From NCBI RefSeq assembly GCF_029227915.1, contig NC_079886.1:4774001-4838000 (forward strand): a DNA stretch of 64,000 nt, written 5' to 3'. This DNA comes from Hydractinia symbiolongicarpus. Its lineage: Eukaryota; Cnidaria; Hydrozoa; Anthoathecata; Hydractiniidae. The notes below the pieces were generated by a model, which made no database searches, had not been told where the DNA came from, and saw nothing but the letters and a program-made list of their open reading frames with translations. Positions 39,524-52,500 of this stretch are shown here, in pieces; position 1 is the first letter of the stretch; the number at the start of each line of letters is the position of its first letter. The translations under genes and the position numbers were made by a program.

Positions 39524-42342
39524 TTAGCAATACATTTCTGATATTACCAGGTTGCATCGCTTTTAACATTGAACGATTGACTGTCGAAATTAATTAAAGT
39601 GATTTTGAACTTTTAACTTATGAATGTATTAAATCAGACAATTGGACTCCAACAAATAACATTCTTCTTAATTTGACATGATTGCTTGAACTGAACGATT
39701 ACCCTGGGACCTGTGACAGCGTTTTATTAAAAAATGTAGATAAATCAGTTATTTTGTACTGTGTGACAAATGTTAGCCTGTAGCGCGCGCTGAGGAATTG
39801 GAGACAGTTTAAAAAAGTACATTTCATTGACTTTCTAACAGTATTAGTCCGTTTGAGTTACAACCGTCGCGTCACATATTCGTACCAAAATGTATTTAGC
39901 GATATTTTTCTGATATTACTTGGTTGCGTCGCTTTTAAAAGTGAAACGATTGACTGTGCCACTTAATTTAACTGATATTGGAGTTTGACTTTGTAATTGC
40001 CATGAATGAGACAACTGGACTCCAAGAAATAACGTTCTTCTTAATTTGAAATGATTGCTGAAACTCAGCAATTACACTGGGCGCTGTGATAGCGATTCAT
40101 TTAAAAATTTAGATAAATAAGTCATTTTTTGATGTGGGACCAATCTTAGCCGTTAGCGCACGCTGAAGAACTAGAGACAGTTTCAAAAACTACATTTCAT
40201 TTACTTTCTAACGGTATCAGTCCGTTTGAGTTACAAAGGTTGCGTCACATATTGGTAACAACATGTATTTAGCGATATGTGTCTGATATTACTAGGTTGC
40301 ATCGCTATTAACAGTAAAACGATTGACTGTGGGACTTATTTGAACTGATTTTAGATTTTGACCTTATAAATGTCATCAATGAGACAACGGGACTGCAAGA
40401 TACAACGTTTTTCTTAGTTTGAAGAAGTGCTGAAACTCAGCAATTACACTGGGAGCTGTGGTGGTGCTCCATTTAAAAATTCAGATAGTTTAGTAATTTT
40501 CTGCTGTGGGACGAATCCTAGCAAGTAGCACGTACTGAAGAAATAAAGACAGTTACAAAAACTACATTTCATTGACTTTCTAACGGTATCAGTCCGTTTG
40601 AGTTGCAACGGTTCCGTCACATGTCCGTAATAACATGTATTTTGCGATATGTTTCTGATATTACTAGGTTGCATCGCTATTAACAGTAAAACGATTGATT
40701 GTGGGACTTAATTAAACTGATTTTATACTTTGACCTTACAAATGCCTTCAATGAGACAATTGGACTTCAAGAAATAACATTCTTCTAAATCTGACCTGAT
40801 TGGTGGAACTCAGCGTTTACACTGTGCACTGTGGGAGCACTTTATTTAAAAATGTAGATAAATAAGTCATATTTCACTGTGGCACCAATCCTAACTGATG
40901 GCTCGCGCTAAAGAAATAGAGACAGTTTCATAAACAACATTTCATTGACTTTCTTACGGCATCAGTCCTTTTGAGTTACAACAGTTGCGTCACATATTCG
41001 TACCAACATGTAATTAGCGATATGTTTCTGATATTACCATGTTGCATCGCTTTTAACATTAAACGATTGACTGTCGGACTTAATTGAAGTGATTTTGGAC
41101 TTTGAACTTGTGAATGTGATAAATCAGACAATTGTACTCCAAGAAATAACATTCTTCTAAATTTGACATGATTGCTTGAACTCAGCAATTACACTGGACG
41201 CTGTGGTAGCGCTTTATTTAAAATTTCAGATAAAAAGGTCATGTTGTACTATGGAACCAATCGTAACCGTTAGTGCGCACTAAAGAAATAGAGACAGTTT
41301 CAAAAACTACATTTTATTAACTTTCTAACGGTATGAGTCTGTTTGAGTTACAACGATTGCGTCACATATTCGTTCCAACATGTATTTAGCGATATGTTTC
41401 TGATATTACTTGGTTGCATTACTTTTAACAGTGAAACAATTGACTGTGGCACTTAGTTGACCTGATTTCAGATTTTTACCTTATAAATGTCATCAATGAG
41501 ACAACTGGACCCAAGATATAACGTCCTGCTTAGTTTGAAATGATTGCTGAGACTCAGCATATACACTGGGCGCTGTGGTAGTGCTCTATTTACCAATTTA
41601 GATAAATAAGTCATTTTGTGCTGTGGGACTAATTCTAGCAGTTAGCACGCGCTGGAAAAAAAGAGACAGTTTTAGAAGCTATATTTCATTGACTTTCTAA
41701 CGGTATCAGTCCGTTTGAGTTACAACGGTTGCGTCACATTTTGGTACCAACATGTATTTAGCGATATGTTTCTGATATTACTAGGTTGCATCGCTATTAA
41801 CAGTAAAACGATTGACAGTGGGACTTAATTAAACTGATTATAGACTTTGACCTTATGAATGTCATCAATGAGACAATTGGACTCCAAGAAATAACATTCT
41901 TCTTAATTAGACATGATTGCTAGAACTCAACGATTACCCTGGGAGCTGTGACAGCGCTTTATTAAAAAATGTAGATAAATCAGTTATTTTGTACTGTGGG
42001 ACAAATCTTAGTCGTTAGTACGTACTTAAGAAATAGAGACAGTTTCAAAAACTACATTTCATTGACTTTCTAACGGTATCAGTCCGTTTGAGTTACAACG
42101 GTTGCGTCACATATTGGTAACAACATGTATTTAGCGATATGTTTCTGATACTACTAGGTTGCATCGCTATTAACAGTAAAACGATTGATTGTGGGACTTA
42201 ATTAAACTGATTTTAGACTTTGACCTTACAAATGTCTTCAATGAGACAATTGGACTCCAAGAACTAACATTCTTCTTAATTTGACCTGATTGGTGGAACT
42301 CAGCGATTTCACTGGGCACTGTGGTAGCACTTCATTTAAAAA
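39524..42342. repeat. Diverged satellite between LINE and Helitron copy 1
   Basis: The satellite resumes in register after the LINE (TTAGCAATACATTTCTGATA) and runs about 7.5 monomers to the Helitron. Monomer types match those left of the LINE. The TGCAAGATACAACG/GGTGGTGCTCC monomer at about 36,318 reappears near 40,394, which is four monomers away once the 2,588-bp element is removed. The AATGTTAGCC monomer near 35,322 reappears near 39,768, five monomers away. So a 4- to 5-monomer higher-order repeat spans the insertion site. A perfect palindrome AGTGCGCACT lies at 41,272-41,281. Open frames of 70-76 codons at 40,444 and 40,976 (minus) are satellite frames, not genes. Confidence 0.92.
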
Positions 42343-42929
42343 CTAGTTGATAAGGCCCGTGGAAAAATCAACTTAGGCAGGATAACAGAGAAAAACAACC
42401 GTCATTTAAATTTTGATCACGTCAGCAGAGACATGTCAGAACACAAAATGTTTTTTTTCAGAAATGTGTATGCCTGTTGCCTTCATCGTATAGATCTTAA
42501 AACGCTGAGCAAGAAAATGTACAGGATCATGTACTTTTGACAAACGGTTGCAGAGATATTGGGGTTTAAATGTTTTTTAATGACGTCATCAACCCGTCCA
42601 TTCCGAAACGGATTCGGGGATCCAGGTTTGGGAAAATTACTCAAATTGGTCCTAGGTGGTCCCCAGTTACCCACGCGGTGAAAAATCATTGACGTCACCA
42701 CCTCGTTTCCAAGTTATTTGGCCCCAAAGTTTTAAGTGCACTGCAATGACTTCATTAATTTATTATAGGATATTGACGTTAAAGTAGTGTTATTTTCGTC
42801 GCGTCGTAACGTCAGAAAATTAAGCATATTTGACATGCATTTTTCGGCAACATCAAAGGAAAATGGAGACATCCACTTTGCCTGTTACAGACACACAAAC
42901 AGACACACTCTCCGTATTATTAAAGGAGA
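42343..42929 (-). mobile_element. Non-autonomous Helitron, copy 1 (587 bp)
   Basis: A non-satellite island with Helitron ends on the minus strand: it starts TCTCCTTTAATAATACGG and ends ATCAACTAG, fitting the 5'-TC...CTRR-3' rule. It sits exactly between A and T. The flanks TTTAAAAA and TTCAGATAAA join into the normal satellite TTTAAAAATTCAGAT with no target duplication, as Helitrons do. Near the CTAG end, AGTTGAT (42,345-42,351) and ATCAACT form a 7-bp inverted repeat that could be the terminal hairpin, though canonical hairpins sit slightly inside the end. No Rep/helicase frame exists; the 72-codon frame at 42,483-42,701 has no recognisable domain. It holds two perfect TGACGTCA palindromes at 42,581 and 42,690. 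Confidence 0.8.
42419..42814. promoter_or_regulatory. Cluster of CRE/bZIP-like motifs inside the Helitron
   Basis: ACGTCA at 42,419, TGACGTCA at 42,581-42,588 and 42,690-42,697, TGACGT at 42,774 and ACGTCA at 42,809 give seven half-sites on the two strands within about 400 bp. About 0.3 would be expected by chance in a 587-bp element of even composition. TGACGTCA is the classical cAMP response element bound by CREB/ATF proteins. Binding or regulatory activity here is inference only. Both full sites are unchanged in the second Helitron copy (56,210 and 56,319). Confidence 0.3.
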
Positions 42930-45900
42930 TTCAGATAAAAAAAGTCATTTTGTACTGTGGGACTAATCCTAGCAGTTAGCACCCGCTGGAGAAAAAGAGA
43001 CAGTTTCAGAAGCTATATTTCATTGACTTTCTAACGGTATCAGTCCGTTTGAGTTATAACGGTTGCGTCACATTTTGGTACCAACATGTATTTAGCGATA
43101 TGTTTCTGATATTACCAGGTTGCATCGCTATTAACAGTAAAACGATTGATTAGGGGACTTAATTAAACTGATTTTAGACTTTGACCTTACAAATGTCTTC
43201 AATGAGACAATTGGACTCCAAGAAATAACATTCTTCTTAATTTGACCTGATTGGTGAAACTCAGCGATTACACTGGGCACTGTGGTAGCACTTCATTTAA
43301 AAATTTAGATAAAAAAGTCATATTTTAATGTGACACTAATACTAGCCGTTGGCTCACGCTGAAGAAATAGAGACAGTTTCAAAAACAACATTTCATTGAC
43401 TTTCTAACGGGATCAGTCCGTTTGAGTTACAACGGTTGCGTCACATATTCGTACCAACATGTATTTAGCGATATTTGTCTATTATTACTTGGTTGCACCG
43501 CTTTTAACAGTTAAACGATTGACTGTGGCACTTAATTGAACTGATATTGGACTTAGACTTTGTAATTGCCATAAATGAGACAACTGGACTCCAAGAAATA
43601 ACGTTCCTTTTAATTTGAAATGATTGCTGAAACTCAGCAATTACACTGGGCGCTGTGGTAGCGCTTTATTTAAAAATTCAGATAAATTAGTCATTTTGTA
43701 CTGTGGGACTAATCCTAGCAGTTAGCACGCGCTGGAGAAAAAGAGACAGTTTCAGAAGCTATATTGCATTGACTTTCTAACGGTATCAGTCCGTTTGAGT
43801 TACAACGGTTGCGTCACCTTTTGGTACGAACATGTATTTAGCGATATGTTTCTGATATTACTAGGTTGCATCGCTATTAACAGTAAAACCATTGACTGTG
43901 GGACTTAATTAAACTGATTATAGACTTTGACCTTATAAATATCATCAATGAGACAATTGGATTCCAAGAAATAACATTCTTCTTAATTTGACATGATTGC
44001 TTGAACTCAACGATTACACTGGGAGGTGTGACAGCACTTTATTAAAAGATGTAGATAAATCAGTTATTTTGTACTGTGGGACAAATCTTAGCCGTTAGCA
44101 CGTACTGAAGAAATAGAGACAGTTTCAAAAACTACATTTCATTGACTTTCTAACGGTATCAGTCCGTTTGAGTTAAAACTGTTGCGTCACATATTGGTAA
44201 TAACATGTATTTAGCGATATGTTTCTGATATTACTAGATTGCATCGCTATTAACAGTAAAATGATTGATTGGGGGGCTTAATTAAACTGATTTTAGACTT
44301 TGACCTTACAAATGTCTTTAATGAGACAATTGGACTCCAAGAAATAACATTCTTCTTAATTTGACCTGATTGGTGAAACTCAGCGATTACACTGGGCACT
44401 GTGGTAGCACTTCATTTAGAAATTTAGATAAAAAAGTCATATTTCACTGTGGCACCAATTCTAGCCGTTGGCTCCCGCTAAAGAAATAGAGACAGTTTCA
44501 AAAACAACATTTCATTGACTTTCTAACGGTATGAGTCCGTTTGGGTTACAACGATTGCGTCACATATTCGTTCCAACATCTATTTAGCGATATGTTTCTG
44601 ATATTACTTGGTTGCATTACTTTTAACCGTGAAACAATTGACTGCGGCACTTAGTTGACCTGATTTCAGATTTTTACCTTATAAATGTCATCAATGAGAC
44701 AACTGGACCCAAGATATAACGTCCTGCTTAGTTTGAAATGATTGCTGAGACTCAGCATATACACTGGGCGCTGTAGTAGTGCTCTATTTACCAATTTAGA
44801 TAAATCAGTTATTTTGTACTGTGGGACAAATCTTAGCCGTTAGTACGTACTTAAGAAATAGAGACAGTTTCAAAAACTACATCAAATTGACTTTCTAACG
44901 GTATCAGTCCGTTTGAGTTAAAACTGTTGCGTCACATATTGGTAATAACATGTATTTAGCGATATGTTTCTGATATTACTAGATTGCATCGCTATTAACA
45001 GTAAAATGATTGATTGGGGGGCTTAATTAAACTGATTTTAGACTTTGACCTTACAAATGTCTTTAATGAGACAATTGGACTCCAAGAAATAACATTCTTC
45101 TTAATTTGACCTGATTGGTGAAACTCAGCGATTACACTGGGCACTGTGGTAGCACTTCATTTAGAAATTTAGATAAAAAAGTCATATTTCACTGTGGCAC
45201 CAATTCTAGCCGTTGGCTCCCGCTAAAGAAATAGAGACAGTTTCAAAAACAACATTTCATTGACTTTCTAACGGTATGAGTCCGTTTGAGTTACAACGAT
45301 TGCGTCACATATTCGTTCCAACATCTATTTAGCGATATGTTTCTGATATTACTTGGTTGCATTACTTTTAACCGTGAAACAATTGACTGCGGCACTTAGT
45401 TGACCTGATTTCAGATTTTTACCTTATAAATGTCATCAATGAGACAACTGGACCCAAGATATAACGTCCTGCTTAGTTTGAAATGATTGCTGAGACTCAG
45501 CATATACACTGGGCGCTGTAGTAGTGCTCTATTTACCAATTTAGATAAATCAGTTATTTTGTACTGTGGGACAAATCTTAGCCGTTAGTACGTACTTAAG
45601 AAATAGAGACAGTTTCAAAAACTACATCTAATTGACTTTCTAACGGTATCAGTCCGTTTGAGTTACAACGGTTGCATCACATTTTGGTAACAACATGTAT
45701 TTAGCGATATGTTTCTGATATTACTAGGTTGCATCTCTATTAACAGTAAAACGATTGACTGTGGGACTTAATTGAACTGATTATAGACTATGACTTTATA
45801 AATGTCATCAATGAGACAATTGGACTCCAAGAAATAACATTCTTCTTAGATTGACATGATTGCTTGAACTCAACGATTACACTCGGAGCTGTGACAGCGC

Positions 45901-46559
45901 GTTATTAAAAAATGCAGATTAATCAGTTATTTTATACTGTGGGACAAATCTTAGCCGTTAGCACGTACTGAAGAAATGGAGACAGTTTCAAAAACTACAT
46001 TTCATTGACTTTCTAACGGTATCAGTCCGTTTGAGTTACAACGGTTGCGTCACATATTGGTAACAACATGTATTTAGCGATATGTTTCTGATATTACTAG
46101 GTTGCATCGCTCTTAACAGCAAAACGATTGATTGTGGGAATTAATTAAACTGATTTTAGACTTTGACATTACAAATGTCTTTAATAAGACAATTGGACTC
46201 CAAGAAATAACATTCTTCATAATTTGACATGATTGCTTGAACTCAACGATTACACTGGGAGCCGTGACAGCGCTTTATAAAAAATGCAGATAAATCAGTT
46301 TTTTGTACTGTGGGACAAATCTTAGCCGTTAGCACGTACTGAGGAAATAGAGACAGTTTCATAAACTACATTTCATTGACTTTCTAACGGTATCAGTCCG
46401 TTTGAGTTTCAACGGTTGCGACACATATTGGTAACAACATGAATTTAGCGATATGTTTCTGATATTACTAGGTTGCATCGCTATTAACAGTAAAACGATT
46501 GATTGTGGGACTTAATTAAACTGATTTTAGACTTTGACCTTGCAAATGTCTTCAATAAG
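42930..46559. repeat. Satellite right of Helitron copy 1
   Basis: Nearly ten monomers of the block B/C type follow, from TTCAGATAAAAAAAGTC to the start of the homogenised 13-mer block. Distinct types include one with TTAGTTGACCTGATTTCAG (near 44,651 and 45,396; also 41,454 and 59,399) and one with GATTGGGGGGCTTAATT (44,271 and 45,016). CG positions of block A are often CA or TG here. No gene is seen. Confidence 0.92.
44150..45660. repeat. Tandem 2-monomer duplication (745 bp)
   Basis: Two adjacent copies are offset by 745 bp. The six-G run in GATTGGGGGGCTTAATT is at 44,271 and 45,016, and the TTGACCTGATTTCAG monomer is near 44,653 and 45,398. The rare ACTACATCAAATTGAC/ACTACATCTAATTGAC is near 44,875 and 45,620. 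The corresponding region of super-repeat copy 2 has only one copy of this pair, so this duplication came after the super-repeat copies separated. Confidence 0.85.
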
Positions 46560-49500
46560 ACAATTGGACTCCAAGAAATAACATTCTTCTTAATTTGACC
46601 TGATTGGTCGAACGCAGCGATTACACTGGGCACTGTGGTTGCACTTCATTTAAAAATTTAGATAACTCAGTTATTTTGTACTGTGGGACAAATCTTAACC
46701 GTTAGCACGTACTGAAGAAATAGAGACAGTTCAAAAACTACATTTCATTGACTTTCTAACGGTATCAGTCCGTTTGAGTTACAACGGTTGCATCACATTT
46801 TGGTACCAACATGTATTTAGCGATATGTTTCTGATATTACTAGGTTGCATCTCTATTAACGGTAAAACGATTGACTGTGGGACTTAATTAAACTGATTGT
46901 AGACTTTGACTTTATAAATGTCATCAATGAGACAATTGGACCCCAAGAAATAACATTCTTCTTAATTTGACATGATTGCTTGAACTCAACGATTACACCG
47001 GGAGCTGTGACAGCACGTTATTAAAAAATGCAGATAAATCAGTTATTTTGTAATGTGGGACAAATCTTAGCCGTAAGCACGTACTGAAGAAATAGAGACA
47101 GTTTCAAAAACTACATTTCATTGACTTTCTAACGGTATCAGTCCGTTTGAGTTACAACGGTTGCGTCACATATTGGTAACAACATGTATTTAGCGATGTG
47201 TTTCTGATATTACTAGGTTGCATCGCTATTAACAGCAAAACGACTGATTGTGGGAATTAATTAAACTGATTTTAGACTTTGACCTTACAAATGTCTTTAA
47301 TAAGACAATTGGACTCCAAGAAATAACATTCTTCCTAATTTGACCTGATTGGTGGAACTCAGCGATTACACTGGGCACTGTGGTAGCATTTCATTTAAAA
47401 ATTTAGATAAGTAAGTCATATTTTACTGTGGCACCAATCCTAGCCGATGGTTCGCGATGAAGAAATAGAGACAGTTTCAAAAACAACATTTCATTGACTT
47501 TCTAACGGCATCAGTCCGTTTGAGTTACAACAGTTGCGTCACATATTCGAACCAACATGTAATTAGCGATATGTTTCTGATATTACCATGTTGCATCGCT
47601 TTTAACAGTGAACGATTGACTGTCGGATTTAATTGAAGTAATTTTGGATTTTGAACTTATGAATGTGATAAATCAGAGAATTGGACTCCAAGAAATAACA
47701 TTCTTCTTAATTTGACATGATTGCTTAAACTCAACGATTACACTGGCAGCTGTGACAGCGCTTTATTAAAAAATGAAGATAAATCAGTTATTTTGTACTG
47801 TGGGACAAATCTTAGCCGTTAGTACGTACTTAAGAAATAGAGACAGTTTCAAAAACTACATTTCATTGACTTTCTAACGGTATCAGTCCGTTTGAGTTAC
47901 AACGGTTGCGTCACATATTGGTAACAACATGTATTTAGCGATATGTTTCTGATACTACTAGGTTGCATCGCTATTAACAGTAAAACGATTGATTGTGGGA
48001 CTTAATTAAACTGATTTTAGACTTTGACCTTACAAATGTATTCAATAAGAAAATTGGACTCCAAGAAATAACATTCTTCTTAATTTGACCTGATTGGTCG
48101 AACTCAGCGATTACACTGGGCACTGTGGTTGCACTTCATTTAAAAATTTAGATAAATCAGTTATTTTGTACTGTGGGACAAATCTTAGCCGTTAGCACGT
48201 ACTGAAGAAATAGAGACAGTTTTAAAAAGTACATTTCATTGACTTTCTAACGGTATCAGTCTGTTTGAGAGACAACGGTTGCATCACATTTTGGTACCAA
48301 CATGTATTTAGCGATATGTTTCTGATATTACTAGGTTGCATCGCTATTAACAGTAAAACGATTGATTGTGGGACTTAATTAAACTGATTTTAGACTTTGA
48401 CCTTGCAAATGTCTTCAATAAGACAATTGGACTCCAAGAAATAACATTCTTCTTAATTTGACCTGATTGGTCGAACGCAGCGATTACACTGGGCACTGTG
48501 GTTGCACTTCATTTAAAAATTTAGATAACTCAGTTATTTTGTACTGTGGGACAAATCTTAACCGTTAGCACGTACTGAAGAAATAGAGACAATTCAAAAA
48601 CTACATTTCATTGACTTTCTAACGGTATCAGTCCGTTTGAGTTACAACGGTTGCATCACATTTTGGTACCAACATGTATTTAGCGATATGTTTCTGATAT
48701 TACTAGGTTGCATCTCTATTAACAGTAAAACGATTGACTGTGGGACTTAATTAAACTGATTGTAGACTTTGACTTTATAAATGTCATCAATGAGACAATT
48801 GGACCCCAAGAAATAACATTCTTCTTAATTTGACATGATTGCTTGAACTCAACGATTACACCGGGAGCTGTGACAGCACGTTATTAAAAAATGCAGATAA
48901 ATCAGTTATTTTGTAATGTGGGACAAATCTTAGCCGTAAGCACGTACTGAAGAAATAGAGACAGTTTCAAAAACTACATTTCATTGACTTTCTAACGGTA
49001 TCAGTCCGTTTGAGTTACAACGGTTGCGTCACATATTGGTAACAATATGTATTTAGCGATGTGTTTCTGATATTACTAGGTTGCATCGCTATTAACAGCA
49101 AAACGATTGATTGTGGGAATTAATTAAACTGATTTTAGACTTTGACTTTATAAATGTCATGAATAAGACAATTGGACTCCAAGAAATAACATTCCTCTTA
49201 ATTTGACATGATTGCTTGAACTCAACGATTACACCGGGAGCTGTGACAGCGCGTTATTAAAAAATGCAGATAAATCAGTTATTTTGTACTGTGGGACAAA
49301 TCTTAGCCGTTAGCACGTACTGAAGAAATAGAGACAGTTTCAAAAACTACATTTCATTGACTTTCTAACGGTATCAGTCCGTTTGAGTTACAACGGTTGC
49401 ATCACATTTTGGTACCAACATGTATTTAGCGATATGTTTCTGATATTACTAGGTTGCATCGCTATTAACAGTAAAACGATTGACTGTGGGACTTAATTAA

Positions 49501-52500
49501 ACTGATTATAGACTTTGACCTTATAAATGTCAGCAATGAGACAATTGGACTCCAAGAAATAACATTCTTCTTAATTTGACCTGATTGGTCGAACGCAGCG
49601 ATTACACTGGGCACTGTGGTTGCACTTCATTTAAAAATTTAGATAACTCAGTTATTTTGTACTGTGGGACAAATCTTAACCGTTAGCACGTACTGAAGAA
49701 ATAGAGACAGTTCAAAAACTACATTTCATTGACTTTCTAACGGTATCAGTCCGTTTGAGTTACAACGGTTGCATCACATTTTGGTACCAACATGTATTTA
49801 GCGATATGTTTCTGATATTACTAGGTTGCATCTCTATTAACAGTAAAACGATTGACTGTGGGACTTAATTAAACTGATTGTAGACTTTGACTTTATAAAT
49901 GTCATCAATGAGACAATTGGACCCCAAGAAATAACATTCTTCTTAATTTGACATGATTGCTTGAACTCAACGATTACACCGGGAGCTGTGACAGCACGTT
50001 ATTAAAAAATGCAGATAAATCAGTTATTTTGTACTGTGGGACAAATCTTAGCCGTTAGCACGTACTGAAGAAATAGAGACAGTTTCAAAAACTACATTTC
50101 ATTGACTTTCTAACGGTATCAGTCCGTTTGAGTTACAACGGTTGCATCACATTTTGGTACCAACATGTATTTAGCGATATGTTTCTGATATTACTAGGTT
50201 GCATCGCTATTAACAGTAAAACGATTGACTGTGGGACTTAATTAAACTGATTATAGACTTTGACCTTATAAATGTCAGCAATGAGACAATTGGACTCCAA
50301 GAAATAACATTCTTCTTAATTTGACCTGATTGGTCGAACGCAGCGATTACACTGGGCACTGTGGTTGCACTTCATTTAAAAATTTAGATAACTCAGTTAT
50401 TTTGTACTGTGGGACAAATCTTAACCGTTAGCACGTACTGAAGAAATAGAGACAGTTCAAAAACTACATTTCATTGACTTTCTAACGGTATCAGTCCGTT
50501 TGAGTTACAACGGTTGCATCACATTTTGGTACCAACATGTATTTAGCGATATGTTTCTGATATTACTAGGTTGCATCTCTATTAACAGTAAAACGATTGA
50601 CTGTGGGACTTAATTAAACTGATTGTAGACTTTGACTTTATAAATGTCATCAATGAGACAATTGGACCCCAAGAAATAACATTCTTCTTAATTTGACATG
50701 ATTGCTTGAACTCAACGATTACACCGGGAGCTGTGACAGCACGTTATTAAAAAATGCAGATAAATCAGTTATTTTGTAATGTGGGACAAATCTTAGCCGT
50801 AAGCACGTACTGAAGAAATAGAGACAGTTTCAAAAACTACATTTCATTGACTTTCTAACGGTATCAGTCCGTTTGAGTTACAACGGTTGCGTCACATATT
50901 GGTAACAATATGTATTTAGCGATGTGTTTCTGATATTACTAGGTTGCATCGCTATTAACAGCAAAACGATTGATTGTGGGAATTAATTAAACTGATTTTA
51001 GACTTTGACTTTATAAATGTCATGAATAAGACAATTGGACTCCAAGAAATAACATTCCTCTTAATTTGACATGATTGCTTGAACTCAACGATTACACCGG
51101 GAGCTGTGACAGCGCGTTATTAAAAAATGCAGATAAATCAGTTATTTTGTACTGTGGGACAAATCTTAGCCGTTAGCACGTACTGAAGAAATAGAGACAG
51201 TTTCAAAAACTACATTTCATTGACTTTCTAACGGTATCAGTCCGTTTGAGTTACAACGGTTGCATCACATTTTGGTACCAACATGTATTTAGCGATATGT
51301 TTCTGATATTACTAGGTTGCATCGCTATTAACAGTAAAACGATTGACTGTGGGACTTAATTAAACTGATTATAGACTTTGACCTTATAAATGTCAGCAAT
51401 GAGACAATTGGACTCCAAGAAATAACATTCTTCTTAATTTGACCTGATTGGTCGAACGCAGCGATTACACTGGGCACTGTGGTTGCACTTCATTTAAAAA
51501 TTTAGATAACTCAGTTATTTTGTACTGTGGGACAAATCTTAACCGTTAGCACGTACTGAAGAAATAGAGACAGTTCAAAAACTACATTTCATTGACTTTC
51601 TAACGGTATCAGTCCGTTTGAGTTACAACGGTTGCATCACATTTTGGTACCAACATGTATTTAGCGATATGTTTCTGATATTACTAGGTTGCATCTCTAT
51701 TAACGGTAAAACGATTGACTGTGGGACTTAATTAAACTGATTGTAGACTTTGACTTTATAAATGTCATCAATGAGACAATTGGACCCCAAGAAATAACAT
51801 TCTTCTTAATTTGACATGATTGCTTGAACTCAACGATTACACCGGGAGCTGTGACAGCACGTTATTAAAAAATGCAGATAAATCAGTTATTTTGTAATGT
51901 GGGACAAATCTTAGCCGTAAGCACGTACTGAAGAAATAGAGACAGTTTCAAAAACTACATTTCATTGACTTTCTAACGGTATCAGTCCGTTTGAGTTACA
52001 ACGGTTGCGTCACATATTGGTAACAACATGTATTTAGCGATGTGTTTCTGATATTACTAGGTTGCATCGCTATTAACAGCAAAACGACTGATTGTGGGAA
52101 TTAATTAAACTGATTTTAGACTTTGACCTTACAAATGTCTTTAATAAGACAATTGGACTCCAAGAAATAACATTCTTCCTAATTTGACCTGATTGGTGGA
52201 ACTCAGCGATTACACTGGGCACTGTGGTAGCATTTCATTTAAAAATTTAGATAAGTAAGTCATATTTTACTGTGGCACCAATCCTAGCCGATGGTTCGCG
52301 ATGAAGAAATAGAGACAGTTTCAAAAACAACATTTCATTGACTTTCTAACGGCATCAGTCCGTTTGAGTTACAACAGTTGCGTCACATATTCGAACCAAC
52401 ATGTAATTAGCGATATGTTTCTGATATTACCATGTTGCATCGCTTTTAACAGTGAACGATTGACTGTCGGATTTAATTGAAGTAATTTTGGATTTTGAAC

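Larger units (their letters stand above)
41750..46560. repeat. Super-repeat copy 1, carries Helitron copy 1
   Basis: This segment is repeated at 55,379-60,535. The offset is exactly 13,629 bp for ATTGACAGTGGG (41,812/55,441), both Helitron ends, and flanking satellite up to about 43,150. From about 43,300 the offset is 14,003 bp because the second copy has one extra monomer. Matches include the unusual ATTTGTCTATTATTACTTGG (near 43,473/57,476), GGGAGGTGTGACAGCAC (44,021/58,023), GACTATGACTTTAT (45,786/59,789) and TTGCGACACATATTGG (46,418/60,421). The shared order shows a multi-kilobase duplication of satellite plus embedded element. Confidence 0.85.

Noticed and set aside
40444-41188. Minus-strand open frames of 76 and 70 codons
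   Set aside because: Satellite frames in diverged monomers; the second resembles the frames at 24,971 and 27,956.
42483-42701. 72-codon frame within Helitron copy 1
   Set aside because: There is no Rep, helicase or other domain, and the element is too short to be autonomous.
42343-42929. Terminal inverted repeats of a cut-and-paste DNA transposon or MITE
   Set aside because: The two ends (CTAGTTGATAAGG and the complement of the other end, TCTCCTTTAATAA) do not match and no target duplication is present. The AT-site, TC/CTAG pattern fits a Helitron better.
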